A stretch of DNA of 48,003 nucleotides from assembly GCA_028532765.1 (NCBI GenBank), contig JAQQAR010000067.1:1-48003 (forward strand), written 5' to 3'. The notes beneath the pieces are model-generated. The model ran no database searches. It was not told where the DNA came from and saw only the letters and a program-made list of their open reading frames with translations. Source of the DNA: Sphaerochaetaceae bacterium. GTDB taxonomy: Bacteria > Spirochaetota > Spirochaetia > Sphaerochaetales > Sphaerochaetaceae. Positions 16,418 to 25,084 of the stretch are shown here, piece after piece. Each line of letters opens with the position of its first letter. Positions within the stretch are counted from its first letter, which is position 1. The position numbers and the translations under genes were made by a program.

Positions 16418-17587
16418 CTATGGAGACACTTTCTCATCGGCTGCCTTGAATACCTCTAGAATCTCCATGTCAGAAGAGAGCATTACCAAGTCAGCCTTGT
16501 ATCCGAGTTTGATTTTTCCTCGATCTGTTTGAGAAAGCACCCGTAAGGGGTTCTCGGAAGCTACCTGAAAGAAGGATTGCTTGTCCAATAAGTTTTTATG
16601 AACAAGGGTTTTTGCTGATTCGCTGATCAGCATAGCTGAACCTATCAGTATGTCATTATCACGGTAATAACAGGCTTTTCCATTCGAATAGATTTGCTTG
16701 CCCAAATAGATACCTCCACCGGCACCCATGCCCGCCAAACTCATAGCATCAGAAATCAGACAAAGCCTCTCTGTGCCAAGTGAATTAATCGTCAAGTCAA
16801 TCACTGATGGATGCACATGCACTTCGTCGCAAACGAGTTCATACGTGGCATGACTGTATTCACGGACAAACGGCATGGCCGCCAAGCCTGGACGTTTGTG
16901 ATCTATACCGCTCATCGCATTGAAGAGGTGGGTAAGATGATTCTTTTCCCTAGGTTTCAAGGCATCCAGGGGACAGTCACTATGGCCATAGGCCACAACA
17001 ATGTTGTTCTGTTCCAAGATACTCGTGAGCTCCTCACTGCTTTGCAGTTCAGGAGCAATGGTCATGGAGGTGACAAGTGGCCTCTTTCCATACTTGATAG
17101 AAAGAATCCTCTCCAGATATTCCTTGTCAAAGGCCCTGATACCTGAAGGGAGAATGCCGCCCCTTTTCTCAGGTGCAATAAATGGCCCTTCGACATAGAC
17201 CCCAAGCAGATAGGATGAAAGGAAAGCACTCTCCTCCATTGCTTTTTTGATCTGGCCCAAAAGATCCAAATCCATGACAACTGCAAGCTGGAAACTCGTG
17301 ATTCCCTTCCCTGCAAGAAACAGGGCCATGCCTTCCAGGTTTCCCTGTACATTCCCTCTGGTTGAATCAAAGCCACCACATCCATGGATGTGCATATCGA
17401 CCAGACCTGGGCCCACAAGATTGCCCTTGGCATCAACCTGAACGAGATGCTGTACTCTCTTTTGATCATGCTTGCCAACATATGTAATGATTCCCTGCTC
17501 CACCACTACGGTGGCATCAGGCAGCAGGGCTCCATCCGTATAGGCCAAGGCATGGGTTATTGCATAGTTACTTTCATAATGAACCAT
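16418..17587 (-). CDS. nagA: N-acetylglucosamine-6-phosphate deacetylase
   Basis: NagA removes the acetyl group from GlcNAc-6-phosphate, giving glucosamine-6-phosphate. The 389-residue protein has the amidohydrolase metal site: DMHIHG, the bridging Glu in VEGPFIAPEKRG, His in YGHSD, THLFNAMSG, and the catalytic Asp in LISDAM. The C-terminal NPLRVLSQTDRGKIKLGYKADLVML is standard for the family. GGAG precedes ATG 17587. No nagB, transporter or regulator of this pathway is adjacent; the downstream genes ywbE and (ancestrally) VF530 seem to share its transcript. Confidence 0.93.
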   Translation of the reverse strand: MVHYESNYAITHALAYTDGALLPDATVVVEQGIITYVGKHDQKRVQHLVQVDAKGNLVGPGLVDMHIHGCGGFDSTRGNVQGNLEGMALFLAGKGITSFQLAVVMDLDLLGQIKKAMEESAFLSSYLLGVYVEGPFIAPEKRGGILPSGIRAFDKEYLERILSIKYGKRPLVTSMTIAPELQSSEELTSILEQNNIVVAYGHSDCPLDALKPREKNHLTHLFNAMSGIDHKRPGLAAMPFVREYSHATYELVCDEVHVHPSVIDLTINSLGTERLCLISDAMSLAGMGAGGGIYLGKQIYSNGKACYYRDNDILIGSAMLISESAKTLVHKNLLDKQSFFQVASENPLRVLSQTDRGKIKLGYKADLVMLSSDMEILEVFKAADEKVSP

Positions 17588-18031
17588 TTGCTACTGCTCC
17601 AAATCATAGAAGTCTTGGTGCTCATCACATACGTGGAGATTCAACTTCCTGCTTTTCAAATCCTTCAATCCTAGAGATACAGGCACAGGAGTAGCACCTT
17701 ACTATAAGAATTAAATTTATCATCGATATCAGGTACAATCATCATCTTTCCCACAGAATCCGGTGCTTTAAACCTCTGAAAGCGTGATATCACGAGGCTA
17801 GGACTTAAAAAAGTCCTTTTTATGTTGCATAAAGCATCGGTACACCCGTAACTTCGCGACAGTAACGTTCATGAAACGAATGTCACGCTTCGCAAGTATA
17901 GCATGACAATTCGTACTCATAGATATGGTTTCCAGAAAATTATCATACCAGTAGTACCATTATGGTAGTATACTCCGATTATGGTTCTACTTTATTGTGA
18001 GACTTGCATCCTATGACTTGGAGGTCGATAA
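17588..18031. other. 444-bp intergenic region with several palindromes
   Basis: No gene is visible. It holds CGTGATATCACG (17783-17794), a hairpin AGGACTT-AAAA-AAGTCCT followed by TTTT (17800-17821) that could terminate plus-strand transcription, and TACCATTATGGTA (17955-17967). It must contain divergent promoters for nagA and the 18032 gene; I cannot assign -35/-10 boxes firmly. Confidence 0.45.
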
Positions 18032-18904
18032 ATGAATGCTTCTGAAGCATTTTCCAATATGTATCCCATTGATGAGAGGGATCTATGGCAAAAGAATCAA
18101 AGGCTTATTGCTGATTTGAAGCAATCCTTCCTCTCTTTGGCATCAAATGAGACCGAGAGAGAATATGTTCAAGGGATTAACGCTGATGGATTCTATCCAT
18201 ATTATACTCATCAAAATGTGAAGATCCTTTTTATTGCGAAAGAATCTTTGGGCTTATATGGAAAAGATTACATCCAAGCGGTATTCGAAGGAATACAAGC
18301 AAATGATCCAAGAGGGAATAGAGAATGGAATGAGTGCCATCCTGATAATCCCTTCACTAAGGTTATCACCAATAATTCTGATCCCTTCCTATCAAAAATG
18401 CTCTATATTACTTACGGTTTGAATAATGAATGTTGTCCATACGAGGATATTCCTTGGGCTTCAGATATTGGGCAACAATTGTTTGGTAGAAAAGAGGGAA
18501 TAATTGGGACAAGTAGTGAAAGTGGTATTAGTTATGCTTTCATGAATTTTTCAAAATTTGACAACCCTTCAGAGGAATCATATGCAGCGGACAAGTACCG
18601 AATGCAGACGTACTTTGAGATGGCTAAGAAAAGTAGAGAAAACTGGTTTGCAAAACAAATTTCGCTCCTCAATCCAGATCTTATTATCGAAATGAATATT
18701 GGTCGTGAGAATTCCGATAGTTTGGGAACCAAGCCAATCGAATGGATAGAAAATGAAAATGAAAACTTCTGGGTTGGCTACCTTCCAATCGAGGATCAGA
18801 AGTATCTCATTTTTGAAACTTGGCATTTTTCAAGACCTGGAAAAAGTTTCAATACATATTTCTATCCCTTCATTGTTGATGCATGGAAAAGATACGGAGA
18901 ATAA
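18032..18904 (+). CDS. Hypothetical protein, possibly with a uracil-DNA-glycosylase-like fold
   Basis: I do not recognise a named family. The 290-residue cytoplasmic protein has NVKILFIAKESLGLYGKDY at about 63-81, a beta-strand plus loop like the first strand of UDG-like folds, LLNPDLIIEMNIG near 210, and ETWHFSRPGKSFNTYF near the C-terminus, where a His-Ser motif could match the second UDG motif. This is a weak structural guess. TTGGAGG lies 9 bases before the ATG, so it is well translated. A repeat protein gene follows 55 bp downstream and may share the transcript. Confidence 0.7.
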   Translation: MNASEAFSNMYPIDERDLWQKNQRLIADLKQSFLSLASNETEREYVQGINADGFYPYYTHQNVKILFIAKESLGLYGKDYIQAVFEGIQANDPRGNREWNECHPDNPFTKVITNNSDPFLSKMLYITYGLNNECCPYEDIPWASDIGQQLFGRKEGIIGTSSESGISYAFMNFSKFDNPSEESYAADKYRMQTYFEMAKKSRENWFAKQISLLNPDLIIEMNIGRENSDSLGTKPIEWIENENENFWVGYLPIEDQKYLIFETWHFSRPGKSFNTYFYPFIVDAWKRYGE

Positions 18905-18959
18905 ATCTTCTGCTCAGCAAGAGCTTATCTTGAAGTAAATAATACTAGGATGGTAAAGA

Positions 18960-19265
18960 ATGGCAATATCAGATGTCTCAATAAAGAATGACTGGATACA
19001 GGTATTCAATGAGAAAGGGAAAAAAGTATCAGAGATGACCGTTACAGGTAAGAAAATCCAAGGAGTAGCGTTAGATTTCTTTGTGGTAACTCATGGAGAC
19101 TGGATACAAACTTACGATGACAAATGTAAGAAAATCAACGAAATGACTGTTACGAATAAGATTGTGAAAAGTGTATCAGGCACGACTTTCATTGTTAAAT
19201 CAGGGTCATGGATTCAGACGTATGATAGAAATTGTAAGAAGATTAGCGAGAGACCTGGGAACTGA
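18960..19265 (+). CDS. WIQTYD-repeat protein
   Basis: The 101-residue protein consists of three tandem repeats of about 32-34 residues, each centred on WIQ-(V/T)-(F/Y)-(N/D): DWIQVFNEKGKKVSEMTVT, DWIQTYDDKCKKINEMTVT and SWIQTYDRNCKKISE. The second half of each unit carries alternating hydrophobic residues (GVALDFFVVTHG, SVSGTTFIVKSG), predicting short beta-strands, perhaps a small beta-propeller-like or solenoid sheet. No signal peptide or membrane segment is seen. The last unit is cut short, ending SERPGN. The function is unknown. Confidence 0.75.
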   Translation: MAISDVSIKNDWIQVFNEKGKKVSEMTVTGKKIQGVALDFFVVTHGDWIQTYDDKCKKINEMTVTNKIVKSVSGTTFIVKSGSWIQTYDRNCKKISERPGN

Positions 19266-19542
19266 ATACCTAGGAAAAGGACGAAGTACTAATCTGATTC
19301 GGTTATGCCTTAGTTAACACTTTTACAAGAGCCAACACGCACTTTAGACAATTTCTCCTCGATCATAGCATTGATGCAAGCAACCATACTGCAGTGATAC
19401 CACTGGGAACCTCATAATGCTAAAAGCATATATATGCTTCGATACCGGCTCTAAATAAAGTGATAGAAAAGCACGTTTCTTTCAGTCAGCACCACCTTAC
19501 AGCAACACTGCCTACAACCAAGGTGCGGTACGTACAAACCCT
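19266..19542. other. Intergenic spacer
   Basis: No gene, repeat or clear regulatory element was found. It separates the WIQTYD gene from a methyltransferase-like relic on the other strand. Confidence 0.4.
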
Positions 19543-19785
19543 TCACAGCTCAGCAGGCACTGTATCTTGGCCCAATCCCTGCATCATCGCAATCAATACT
19601 GGTCCTGCCAGCAATGAGTAGAACTCTTGCCCTACATCCATAGTATGTTGAAGGTAGTAGGAACTGTCAAGTAAAGCGATATATTGCTTCACGTTAAACT
19701 TTCTCGAATATGAAAACTCCCACTCATACCGCAAAGGTATTATTCCAGTAGGGGGAACGCTATGGTTTAATGGACTGAAGAGTTG
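19543..19785 (-). pseudogene. Possible C-terminal relic of a SAM-dependent methyltransferase
   Basis: An open stretch without a proper start reads SVPPTGIIPLRYEWEF, then KQYIALLDSSYYLQ, and ends near the stop with AMMQGLGQ. The pattern of a Tyr/Glu-Trp-rich strand followed by a YIALLDSSYY helix resembles the end of small class I methyltransferases. The N-terminal SAM-binding half is missing, and an in-frame stop lies just upstream. This is weak. Confidence 0.3.
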
Positions 19786-19815
19786 CTACATAGACCCAAT
19801 GCTTTATGAACCAAA

Positions 19816-20094
19816 TTAAAATAAATCACTATGTGTTCCAGTCCTTATCAGTTTTAGGATAAGTGTATCTTGTACTATCTTATATACAAGCAACCAATCC
19901 GGTTGGACGTGACATTCTCTCATCCCCTTATAGTCCTTTGAGTTGACAAGAGGATGATCATGAAATGATGATGGTAGTGGTTGTTCATTACAGAGAAAAG
20001 TAATTACCTCTTCCAACTTTTTAGGGTCACAACCTCTTTTTACTGCCTTTCTGTAGTCTTTCTTGAACTGTCCAGTGAATGAAGGCTTAAGCAT
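19816..20094 (-). CDS. yafQ: YafQ-type mRNA interferase toxin
   Basis: The 92-residue RelE/ParE-superfamily toxin reads FTGQFKKDYRKAVKRGCDPKKLEEVI at the N-terminus and GMRECHVQPDWLLVYKI followed by LIRTGTHSDLF at the end, the conserved YafQ block including the catalytic His and the C-terminal H-x-x-LF. YafQ cleaves mRNA on the ribosome and is held inactive by DinJ. It overlaps the upstream dinJ by 8 bp, the classic antitoxin-toxin layout. All expected catalytic-region residues are present, so it should be active. Confidence 0.92.
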   Translation of the reverse strand: MLKPSFTGQFKKDYRKAVKRGCDPKKLEEVITFLCNEQPLPSSFHDHPLVNSKDYKGMRECHVQPDWLLVYKIVQDTLILKLIRTGTHSDLF

Positions 20095-20365
20095 TATTTA
20101 GTGCATCCATCAGGCTTGAAACACTATCAAACGGGCCGTGCATATCCTTTCCTTCCTCAGCTGATTTCATTGCAGAGAGAGTCACATCATTGGGAGCATG
20201 TAAAACTACCTCAAAGGGAAACCCACTATGGTAAATGGCCTGTCGTAAAAAAACATTGATTGCGGTAGTCATGTCCATACCAAGCTCGGAAAAAATCATC
20301 TGCGCTTCTTCCTTAACTTCCCGATTCATACGGATTGTCATACTGGTATCGGCTTTTCCTGCCAT
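20087..20365 (-). CDS. dinJ: DinJ/RelB-type antitoxin
   Basis: The 92-residue antitoxin starts MAGKADTSMTIRMNREVKEE and continues FSELGMDMTTAINVFLRQAI, the ribbon-helix-helix DNA-binding domain of RelB/DinJ. The C-terminal part wraps and neutralises YafQ, encoded immediately downstream. GGAGG lies a few bases upstream of the ATG. Palindromes at 20392-20435 are likely operators for repression by the complex. Confidence 0.92.
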   Translation of the reverse strand: MAGKADTSMTIRMNREVKEEAQMIFSELGMDMTTAINVFLRQAIYHSGFPFEVVLHAPNDVTLSAMKSAEEGKDMHGPFDSVSSLMDALNNA

Positions 20366-20391
20366 CGTATTGGCCTCCTAACGTCTAGAAA

Positions 20392-20435
20392 TACAATCAA
20401 ATTGTACTACATAGAATGTCTATTGTAAATACAAT
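20392..20435. promoter_or_regulatory. Operators of the dinJ-yafQ pair
   Basis: Two palindromes use the same half-site: TACAAT-CAA-ATTGTA (20392-20406) and ATTGTA-AA-TACAAT (20422-20435). They lie 27-70 bp upstream of dinJ, where the promoter must be. RelB/DinJ proteins bind such repeats to repress their own operon. Confidence 0.65.
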
Positions 20436-20550
20436 GCACATATAAATGGTTTTTTCCTAATTGGATAATTGTATAGTAGAAGCATAATCACCAAGAAAAA
20501 CACGACCATCTTCCCTTTATATCTGTATTCATCCCACCTACTACTCACCC

Positions 20551-21138
20551 TTACAGAGGAATGTGAATGAGAACAGCAAAGCCCTTGCTTTCTTCTGATG
20601 AAAACCGTACCTGCCCGTCAAGCTGATCGATTCTCTCTCTAATACCTCTCAGCCCATTGCCTTCCTTTAGCTTGGAACACCCCTTGCCGTTGTCATGGCT
20701 CTGTATCCTAAGGATGCCATCATGGCATTCCATGGCAAGTTCCATGTTATTTGCTTGTCCATGCCGTATGCTATTGGTAATAAGCTCTTGGATTATTCTG
20801 TAGACGGGTATCTTAAGATCGTCAGAGAGGTCATCAGGAAGTTCAATATCGCCCTCAATATTGAAATTGTAGCTGTCTCGAGCTTCCTGTATCAATTGGT
20901 GTAAACATTCAGAGAGTGACAGCTCTTCAATGCCCAATGGGTTTAGTGCCTTTATAGCCCTTTTCACATCATTGAACCCAGATCTTGTAATCTCCTGACT
21001 CCGGATAATCGCTTCCAGGGCTTTATCTGAATTCTTATCGATGAGTTTTCTGGCAACTTCCAGCTGGATTATTGCACCGGTCAGGGAGTGTCCAAGTGTG
21101 TCATGGATCTCCCTGGCGATGCAGCTACGTTCCTTCAA
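20551..21138 (-). CDS. Sensor histidine kinase catalytic part (NarL/LiaS type), lacking its sensor domain
   Basis: The 195-residue protein has the HisKA_3 box ERSCIAREIHDTLGHSLTGA with the phospho-accepting His, and an HATPase domain with ELITNSIRHGQANN (N box) and HDNGKGCS then GNGLRGIRERI (G boxes). It starts at TTG 21138, overlapping the CPBP gene by 4 bp. It has no sensor or membrane region of its own. In its frame, 15 further codons upstream of the TTG read NPHEDKTLQLEEAGI, a coiled-coil linker typical of such kinases, so coding continues beyond the start. A one-base loss, or a -1 shift at the AAAA of 21182-21185, would fuse it to the CPBP protein. No response regulator gene follows, which is unusual for this class. 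Confidence 0.8.
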   Translation of the reverse strand: MKERSCIAREIHDTLGHSLTGAIIQLEVARKLIDKNSDKALEAIIRSQEITRSGFNDVKRAIKALNPLGIEELSLSECLHQLIQEARDSYNFNIEGDIELPDDLSDDLKIPVYRIIQELITNSIRHGQANNMELAMECHDGILRIQSHDNGKGCSKLKEGNGLRGIRERIDQLDGQVRFSSEESKGFAVLIHIPL

Positions 21139-21959
21139 TATACCCGCTTCCTCAAGTTGTAGGGTCTTGTCCTCGTGAGGGTTTTAGGCCCATATATGAT
21201 GACTATGGCTATGGCTACCAGAACTAGGACCGCAACAGTGATATACAGTGGAATGAGACTGTCGCCAGGCTTCATAGGCAGTATGGGCAATAGCCCTACC
21301 GTGGCATTGCTCGCAGCATGGAATAGGTGCACCAAGAGTAAACTGCCACGGGTATTGTTATAGATCCAAGTAAGGATGACCGCGAGCGCCACATCCTGAA
21401 GGATGAAAAGCAGAAAGGGAATATGTGCATGAAAATCGCCTTGTATGAGAAAAAGAGGGAGATGCCAAAATCCCCAGAACAACCCAATGATCAGGCTGGA
21501 GGAGAAGGCATTGTATTTTTTCTGCAACCGGGGAAGGAGGAATCCCCTCCAACCGAATTCTTCCCCAGCCACACTGAAGAACAGGACATATAGAAAAATC
21601 ACGGGAATGAGGTACCATTGTCCAGGGTCGTTGGTGTTCACCACTTCTCCCCCTGTCAGTCGGTAGATACCCAAGGATAACAATATGGCGCCCAGCGTAC
21701 TAAAAAGACTGAACACGTACCAGAAAAGGGACACCTTCCAGATGAGAACCTTGGCAAACAGTTCTTTTAGGCCACTTCTTCCTTTGGTTATACCGATGAT
21801 TAGGAGGGCAGAGACAGTTGGACCAAAACTTCCGAGTCCTTTGAGCCAACCCTGAGAGAAGATCACAAAAGGCATCCAGATTAACCAAGAAATCATGTAG
21901 GTCCCAACCAGAAACGCCAATACCTCATTATCTTTCAGTATCTCTTTACATTTCTTCAT
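21135..21959 (-). CDS. CPBP-family intramembrane protease-like protein
   Basis: The 274-residue membrane protein has about seven to eight hydrophobic segments. The CPBP/Abi motifs are complete: SVAGEEFGWRGFLLPRL (EExxxR), FWGFWHLPLF and HLFHAASN. Members cleave proteins within the membrane or serve in self-immunity to bacteriocins. Its 3' end overlaps the histidine kinase by 4 bp. The last residues (TRTRPYNLRKRVY) look like out-of-frame linker sequence, since the kinase frame in the same bases reads like a normal kinase linker. It may act as, or have been, the membrane sensor domain of that kinase. Confidence 0.85.
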   Translation of the reverse strand: MKKCKEILKDNEVLAFLVGTYMISWLIWMPFVIFSQGWLKGLGSFGPTVSALLIIGITKGRSGLKELFAKVLIWKVSLFWYVFSLFSTLGAILLSLGIYRLTGGEVVNTNDPGQWYLIPVIFLYVLFFSVAGEEFGWRGFLLPRLQKKYNAFSSSLIIGLFWGFWHLPLFLIQGDFHAHIPFLLFILQDVALAVILTWIYNNTRGSLLLVHLFHAASNATVGLLPILPMKPGDSLIPLYITVAVLVLVAIAIVIIYGPKTLTRTRPYNLRKRVY

Positions 21960-22067
21960 AACACCTTCCGTTGTAGTGATACTGTACCAAGAATAATACT
22001 ACAGTACACCCCAGAAACCTCTCTCGGTTATGTGATTATGCTTTTTTCCCTTCGTGGTTAATGAAAG

Positions 22068-22109
22068 GAACCCAACAAGCCTCCTTTAACGGGAAAACGT
22101 GTTGGGTTC
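22068..22109 (-). terminator. Hairpin downstream of the second TRAP operon
   Basis: GAACCCAACA (22068-22077) and TGTTGGGTTC (22100-22109) form a perfect 10-bp stem with a 22-base loop, 56 bp beyond the dctM stop. On the minus strand it is followed by CTTTCATTAA, a poor T-run, so termination is plausible but not certain. Confidence 0.5.
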
Positions 22110-22164
22110 TCAGAGAATCTTGATTATTGAGTACTTCTCTCACTCCATGTGGCTAGTGCGCTTT

Positions 22165-23445
22165 TTACATGAGATTATTGGGAATCCACATCACAATATT
22201 TGGAATATAGGTAATAGCAAACAAGAGCGCTATCATGACAGCTATCATTGGTAATATCTCTCGAATCACCCCACTTATCTTTGCCTTTCCTAGACCTGAG
22301 ACTATAAACAACAGCATTCCAAAGGGTGGTGTAGAGAGTCCAATCATCATATTCAAACAGATGACAACGCCAAAATGAACCAAATCAATGCCAAAGGCAT
22401 TTACCAAAGGGAGTACCATTGGGACGAAAACCAACTGGATGGTGCTGACATCAAGCACACAACCAAGCAGCAGGAACACAATATTGACAATAAACAGGAA
22501 GATATATTTATTCTCTGTAAGTCCCATAACAAAAGCTGCAATAACCCTTGGGACTTGTTCCAGAGATATAATGTAAGAGAACAACATCGAAGAACCTGCC
22601 AGCAATGCCAAGGTAGCAGTGTTAGCCGCACTTTTCTTTATGATCCTCCACATCTTCTTCGGCCCAAGGTTGTGATAGATGAGTATTGAGATGAGTATTG
22701 CATATGCAGACGAAAGCGCACCAGCTTCTGTTGGAGTCACAACGCCAAGATAGATACCTCCAAGCAATAATATAACAGTAAAAAGGGCGGGAAATGCCTC
22801 AAGAGTGACCCTTAAAAACATCCTGAATGCCATCTGCTCTCCACGAGGATATTTCCTCTTAATGGAAATAATAGCAACATAAATACCGAGCAAGAGCGAA
22901 AGAATGAGACCAGGAACCATCCCGCCCATGAAAAGCTTTCCTATTGAGGCACCAGAGATCATCGCATAGATGACCATAGGTATGGATGGTGGGAATATTG
23001 GTCCAACAGTTGCAGAAGCAGCAGTAAGAGCACAACTGAACTCAGTATCATACCCCTCTTTCTTCATCTGCTCAATTTCCATCAGACCAATACCAGAAGC
23101 ATCAGCAATAGCACTTCCGGTCATACCTGAAAATATCAAGGATGCGGCAACATTGACCTGGGCTGTACCTCCACGCATACGCCCAAAAAGACCATTGCAG
23201 AATCTGAAGAGCTTATCGGTAATCTCTCCTTCATTCATTACATTGGCCATGAATATAAAGAGAGGAGCTGCCAGCATCGTATAGTTGGAATACATGTTAC
23301 CTGTGAGAACTGATAGCACCTGTTCCATGTTTCTGCCACTCATTACAAAATAAGAAATCGAGGCAATAAGCATGGCAAAGGAAACAGGCATACGAATGAG
23401 GAAGCAAATAGCGAGAACAAGAAATAGCAGGAGTATTATATTCAT
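22165..23445 (-). CDS. TRAP transporter large permease DctM (second system)
   Basis: The 426-residue protein has the DctM N-terminus IRMPVSFAMLIASISYFVMSG, the conserved AAPLFIFMANVMNEGEITDKL and LIFSGMTGSAIADASGIGLMEI, and about 12 membrane segments. It overlaps the upstream dctQ by 4 bp (ATGA), which indicates coupled translation. With DctQ (23442) and DctP (24033) it forms a complete importer, in the usual P-Q-M order, unlike the first system. Cargo is probably a keto or sugar acid handled by the co-transcribed DapA-family lyase. Confidence 0.92.
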   Translation of the reverse strand: MNIILLLFLVLAICFLIRMPVSFAMLIASISYFVMSGRNMEQVLSVLTGNMYSNYTMLAAPLFIFMANVMNEGEITDKLFRFCNGLFGRMRGGTAQVNVAASLIFSGMTGSAIADASGIGLMEIEQMKKEGYDTEFSCALTAASATVGPIFPPSIPMVIYAMISGASIGKLFMGGMVPGLILSLLLGIYVAIISIKRKYPRGEQMAFRMFLRVTLEAFPALFTVILLLGGIYLGVVTPTEAGALSSAYAILISILIYHNLGPKKMWRIIKKSAANTATLALLAGSSMLFSYIISLEQVPRVIAAFVMGLTENKYIFLFIVNIVFLLLGCVLDVSTIQLVFVPMVLPLVNAFGIDLVHFGVVICLNMMIGLSTPPFGMLLFIVSGLGKAKISGVIREILPMIAVMIALLFAITYIPNIVMWIPNNLM

Positions 23446-23939
23446 TTTGGATTCCTCATCATACGTATCAGCTCATTCACATACACACGCAACTCAATAA
23501 TGCTTCTGATCATGACGTTAACAAACATATAAATAAGTGGTGCGAATGCAACAGTATAAGGAATTTTCAGAACACCGGTAATCATCTTCTTTTTAAGTAG
23601 TGAGTTGACTGAAGGAACCAGAGCAATTCCGATCAGCAGAACTATGAGTAGATTTGAGAGAATATCAAAAATCAACTGCTTGCGAGGACTTACATGATCA
23701 TAGAGAAGAGAGAATACTACATGCTCTTTCTGCTGCAGTGCTTTGCCTACTCCAAAAAACATTGTCCACATATACGCAAGAATACTCACTTCATAACTCC
23801 AGGTTACTGGGGTTTTCAGAATATACCGACTAATTATAGTGAGCATGAACGTTATAAAAATAATGATGAACGTTACGTTAGGTATTAACGTATCGAACAC
23901 ATAAATCAATTTCTTTCCTAAAGCATGTAATCGTTGCAT
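23442..23939 (-). CDS. TRAP transporter small permease DctQ (second system)
   Basis: The 165-residue protein has four hydrophobic helices, with the family motif TWSYEVSILAYMWTMFFGVGKAL in the middle (E-x-x-x-x-Y-x-W). It overlaps dctM by 4 bp and follows dctP after a 93-bp gap that contains a strong hairpin. Confidence 0.88.
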   Translation of the reverse strand: MQRLHALGKKLIYVFDTLIPNVTFIIIFITFMLTIISRYILKTPVTWSYEVSILAYMWTMFFGVGKALQQKEHVVFSLLYDHVSPRKQLIFDILSNLLIVLLIGIALVPSVNSLLKKKMITGVLKIPYTVAFAPLIYMFVNVMIRSIIELRVYVNELIRMMRNPK

Positions 23940-23967
23940 ATTATACCGTTCCTATTGTGCTATGTAT

Positions 23968-24004
23968 GTTTTCCTAAAGATCCAGCAAGAATCTTTAGGA
24001 AAAC
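23968..24004 (-). terminator. Hairpin after dctP (second system)
   Basis: Arms 23968-23981 and 23991-24004 (GTTTTCCTAAAGAT and its complement) form a perfect 14-bp stem with a 9-base loop, 28 bp after the dctP stop and ahead of dctQ. As transcribed, the last bases of the stem are AAAAC rather than a T-run, so partial termination or mRNA protection is likelier than a full stop. Confidence 0.6.
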
Positions 24005-24032
24005 AATAGTATACTAGGTCACCTGTTTGGTT

Positions 24033-25040
24033 TTACTTTGCAAGGCTCTGGACTTGTTCGTACAGATCCATATCCCAGCTAGAAACCATCTTGGTATTGG
24101 CAGCATATGCTGCTTGGACGTTTTCCCTGAATTCGTTGATGTCTGGAGTAGTCACTGTCAGGCCCTCTCCCTCAAAGAACTCCACCAAACTAGCTTCAGC
24201 CTCAAGCCTTGTCTTGTCGTTGTATTCAATAGCAATGGTCATTGCTTCCTGTACAGCCTCCTGCTGCTCTTTTGTCATGGAATTCCATTTGTCCAAATTC
24301 ACACAAGGAGTGACAGAGTCAATAACATGGTTTGTAAGAGCAAGATACTTGGTAACTTCATAGAATTTTGCACTTTCTACTGTTGGCAGGGGATTATCCT
24401 GTCCGTCAACTGCACCTGTCTGCAATGCTGAATACAATTCACTGAAAGAAAGAGGAGTAGGATTTGCACCAAGTGCTTCACCAAGGAACAACCAGGATTC
24501 AGAATTTGGCATGCGAAGAAGGAGTCCTTCCATATCAGCATAGCTGTTGATAGGTCGGTTACGAGTATTGATTACACGACTGCCAAGATAGAGGCTTCCC
24601 AGGGGCTGAACATTAATGACTTCACGGACTTCTGGCCAGATATGTTCATCCGCAATACTACCATTAAGCGTAGCAGTCATGTGCTCATAGGAACTGAAGA
24701 AGTAACCAGAACCAAACATGCTATATGAAGGAATCTGGGTTGCAATGGTGGGGAACGAAAGATACGCAATATCGGCCTCCCCACTTACAAGTGCATCGAA
24801 CTCATTCTCAGAAGAGAAAAGGGTTCCATTATCATACACTTTTACTTCAACACTACCATTGGTCAACTCTTTGACCTTATCAGCAAATACATACATGGCT
24901 TCAGTATGAGAGTCCCCCGACACTGAAATCGAAGTGAAAATCAGCTCAACTGGTTTCTCAGCACTTTCTGTAGATCCTGCTGCCCATGCAGATACGCTTA
25001 CCATCAAGAGGACAAGTAAGATAGTTGTAAAACGCTTCAT
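24033..25040 (-). CDS. TRAP transporter substrate-binding protein DctP (second system)
   Basis: The 335-residue exported protein has signal sequence MKRFTTILLVLLMVSVSAWA followed by AGSTESAEK, a spirochaete-style N-terminus without a lipobox Cys. Binding-site features are NTRNRPINSYADMEGLLLR (ligand Arg) and ELYSALQTGAVDGQDNPL. It delivers substrate to the DctQM pair downstream. The DapA-family lyase is 44 bp upstream on the same transcript. Confidence 0.92.
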   Translation of the reverse strand: MKRFTTILLVLLMVSVSAWAAGSTESAEKPVELIFTSISVSGDSHTEAMYVFADKVKELTNGSVEVKVYDNGTLFSSENEFDALVSGEADIAYLSFPTIATQIPSYSMFGSGYFFSSYEHMTATLNGSIADEHIWPEVREVINVQPLGSLYLGSRVINTRNRPINSYADMEGLLLRMPNSESWLFLGEALGANPTPLSFSELYSALQTGAVDGQDNPLPTVESAKFYEVTKYLALTNHVIDSVTPCVNLDKWNSMTKEQQEAVQEAMTIAIEYNDKTRLEAEASLVEFFEGEGLTVTTPDINEFRENVQAAYAANTKMVSSWDMDLYEQVQSLAK

Positions 25041-25084
25041 AAAATTCTCCTTTTTAATACAATTTTCTTATTTTCTAATGAAAA

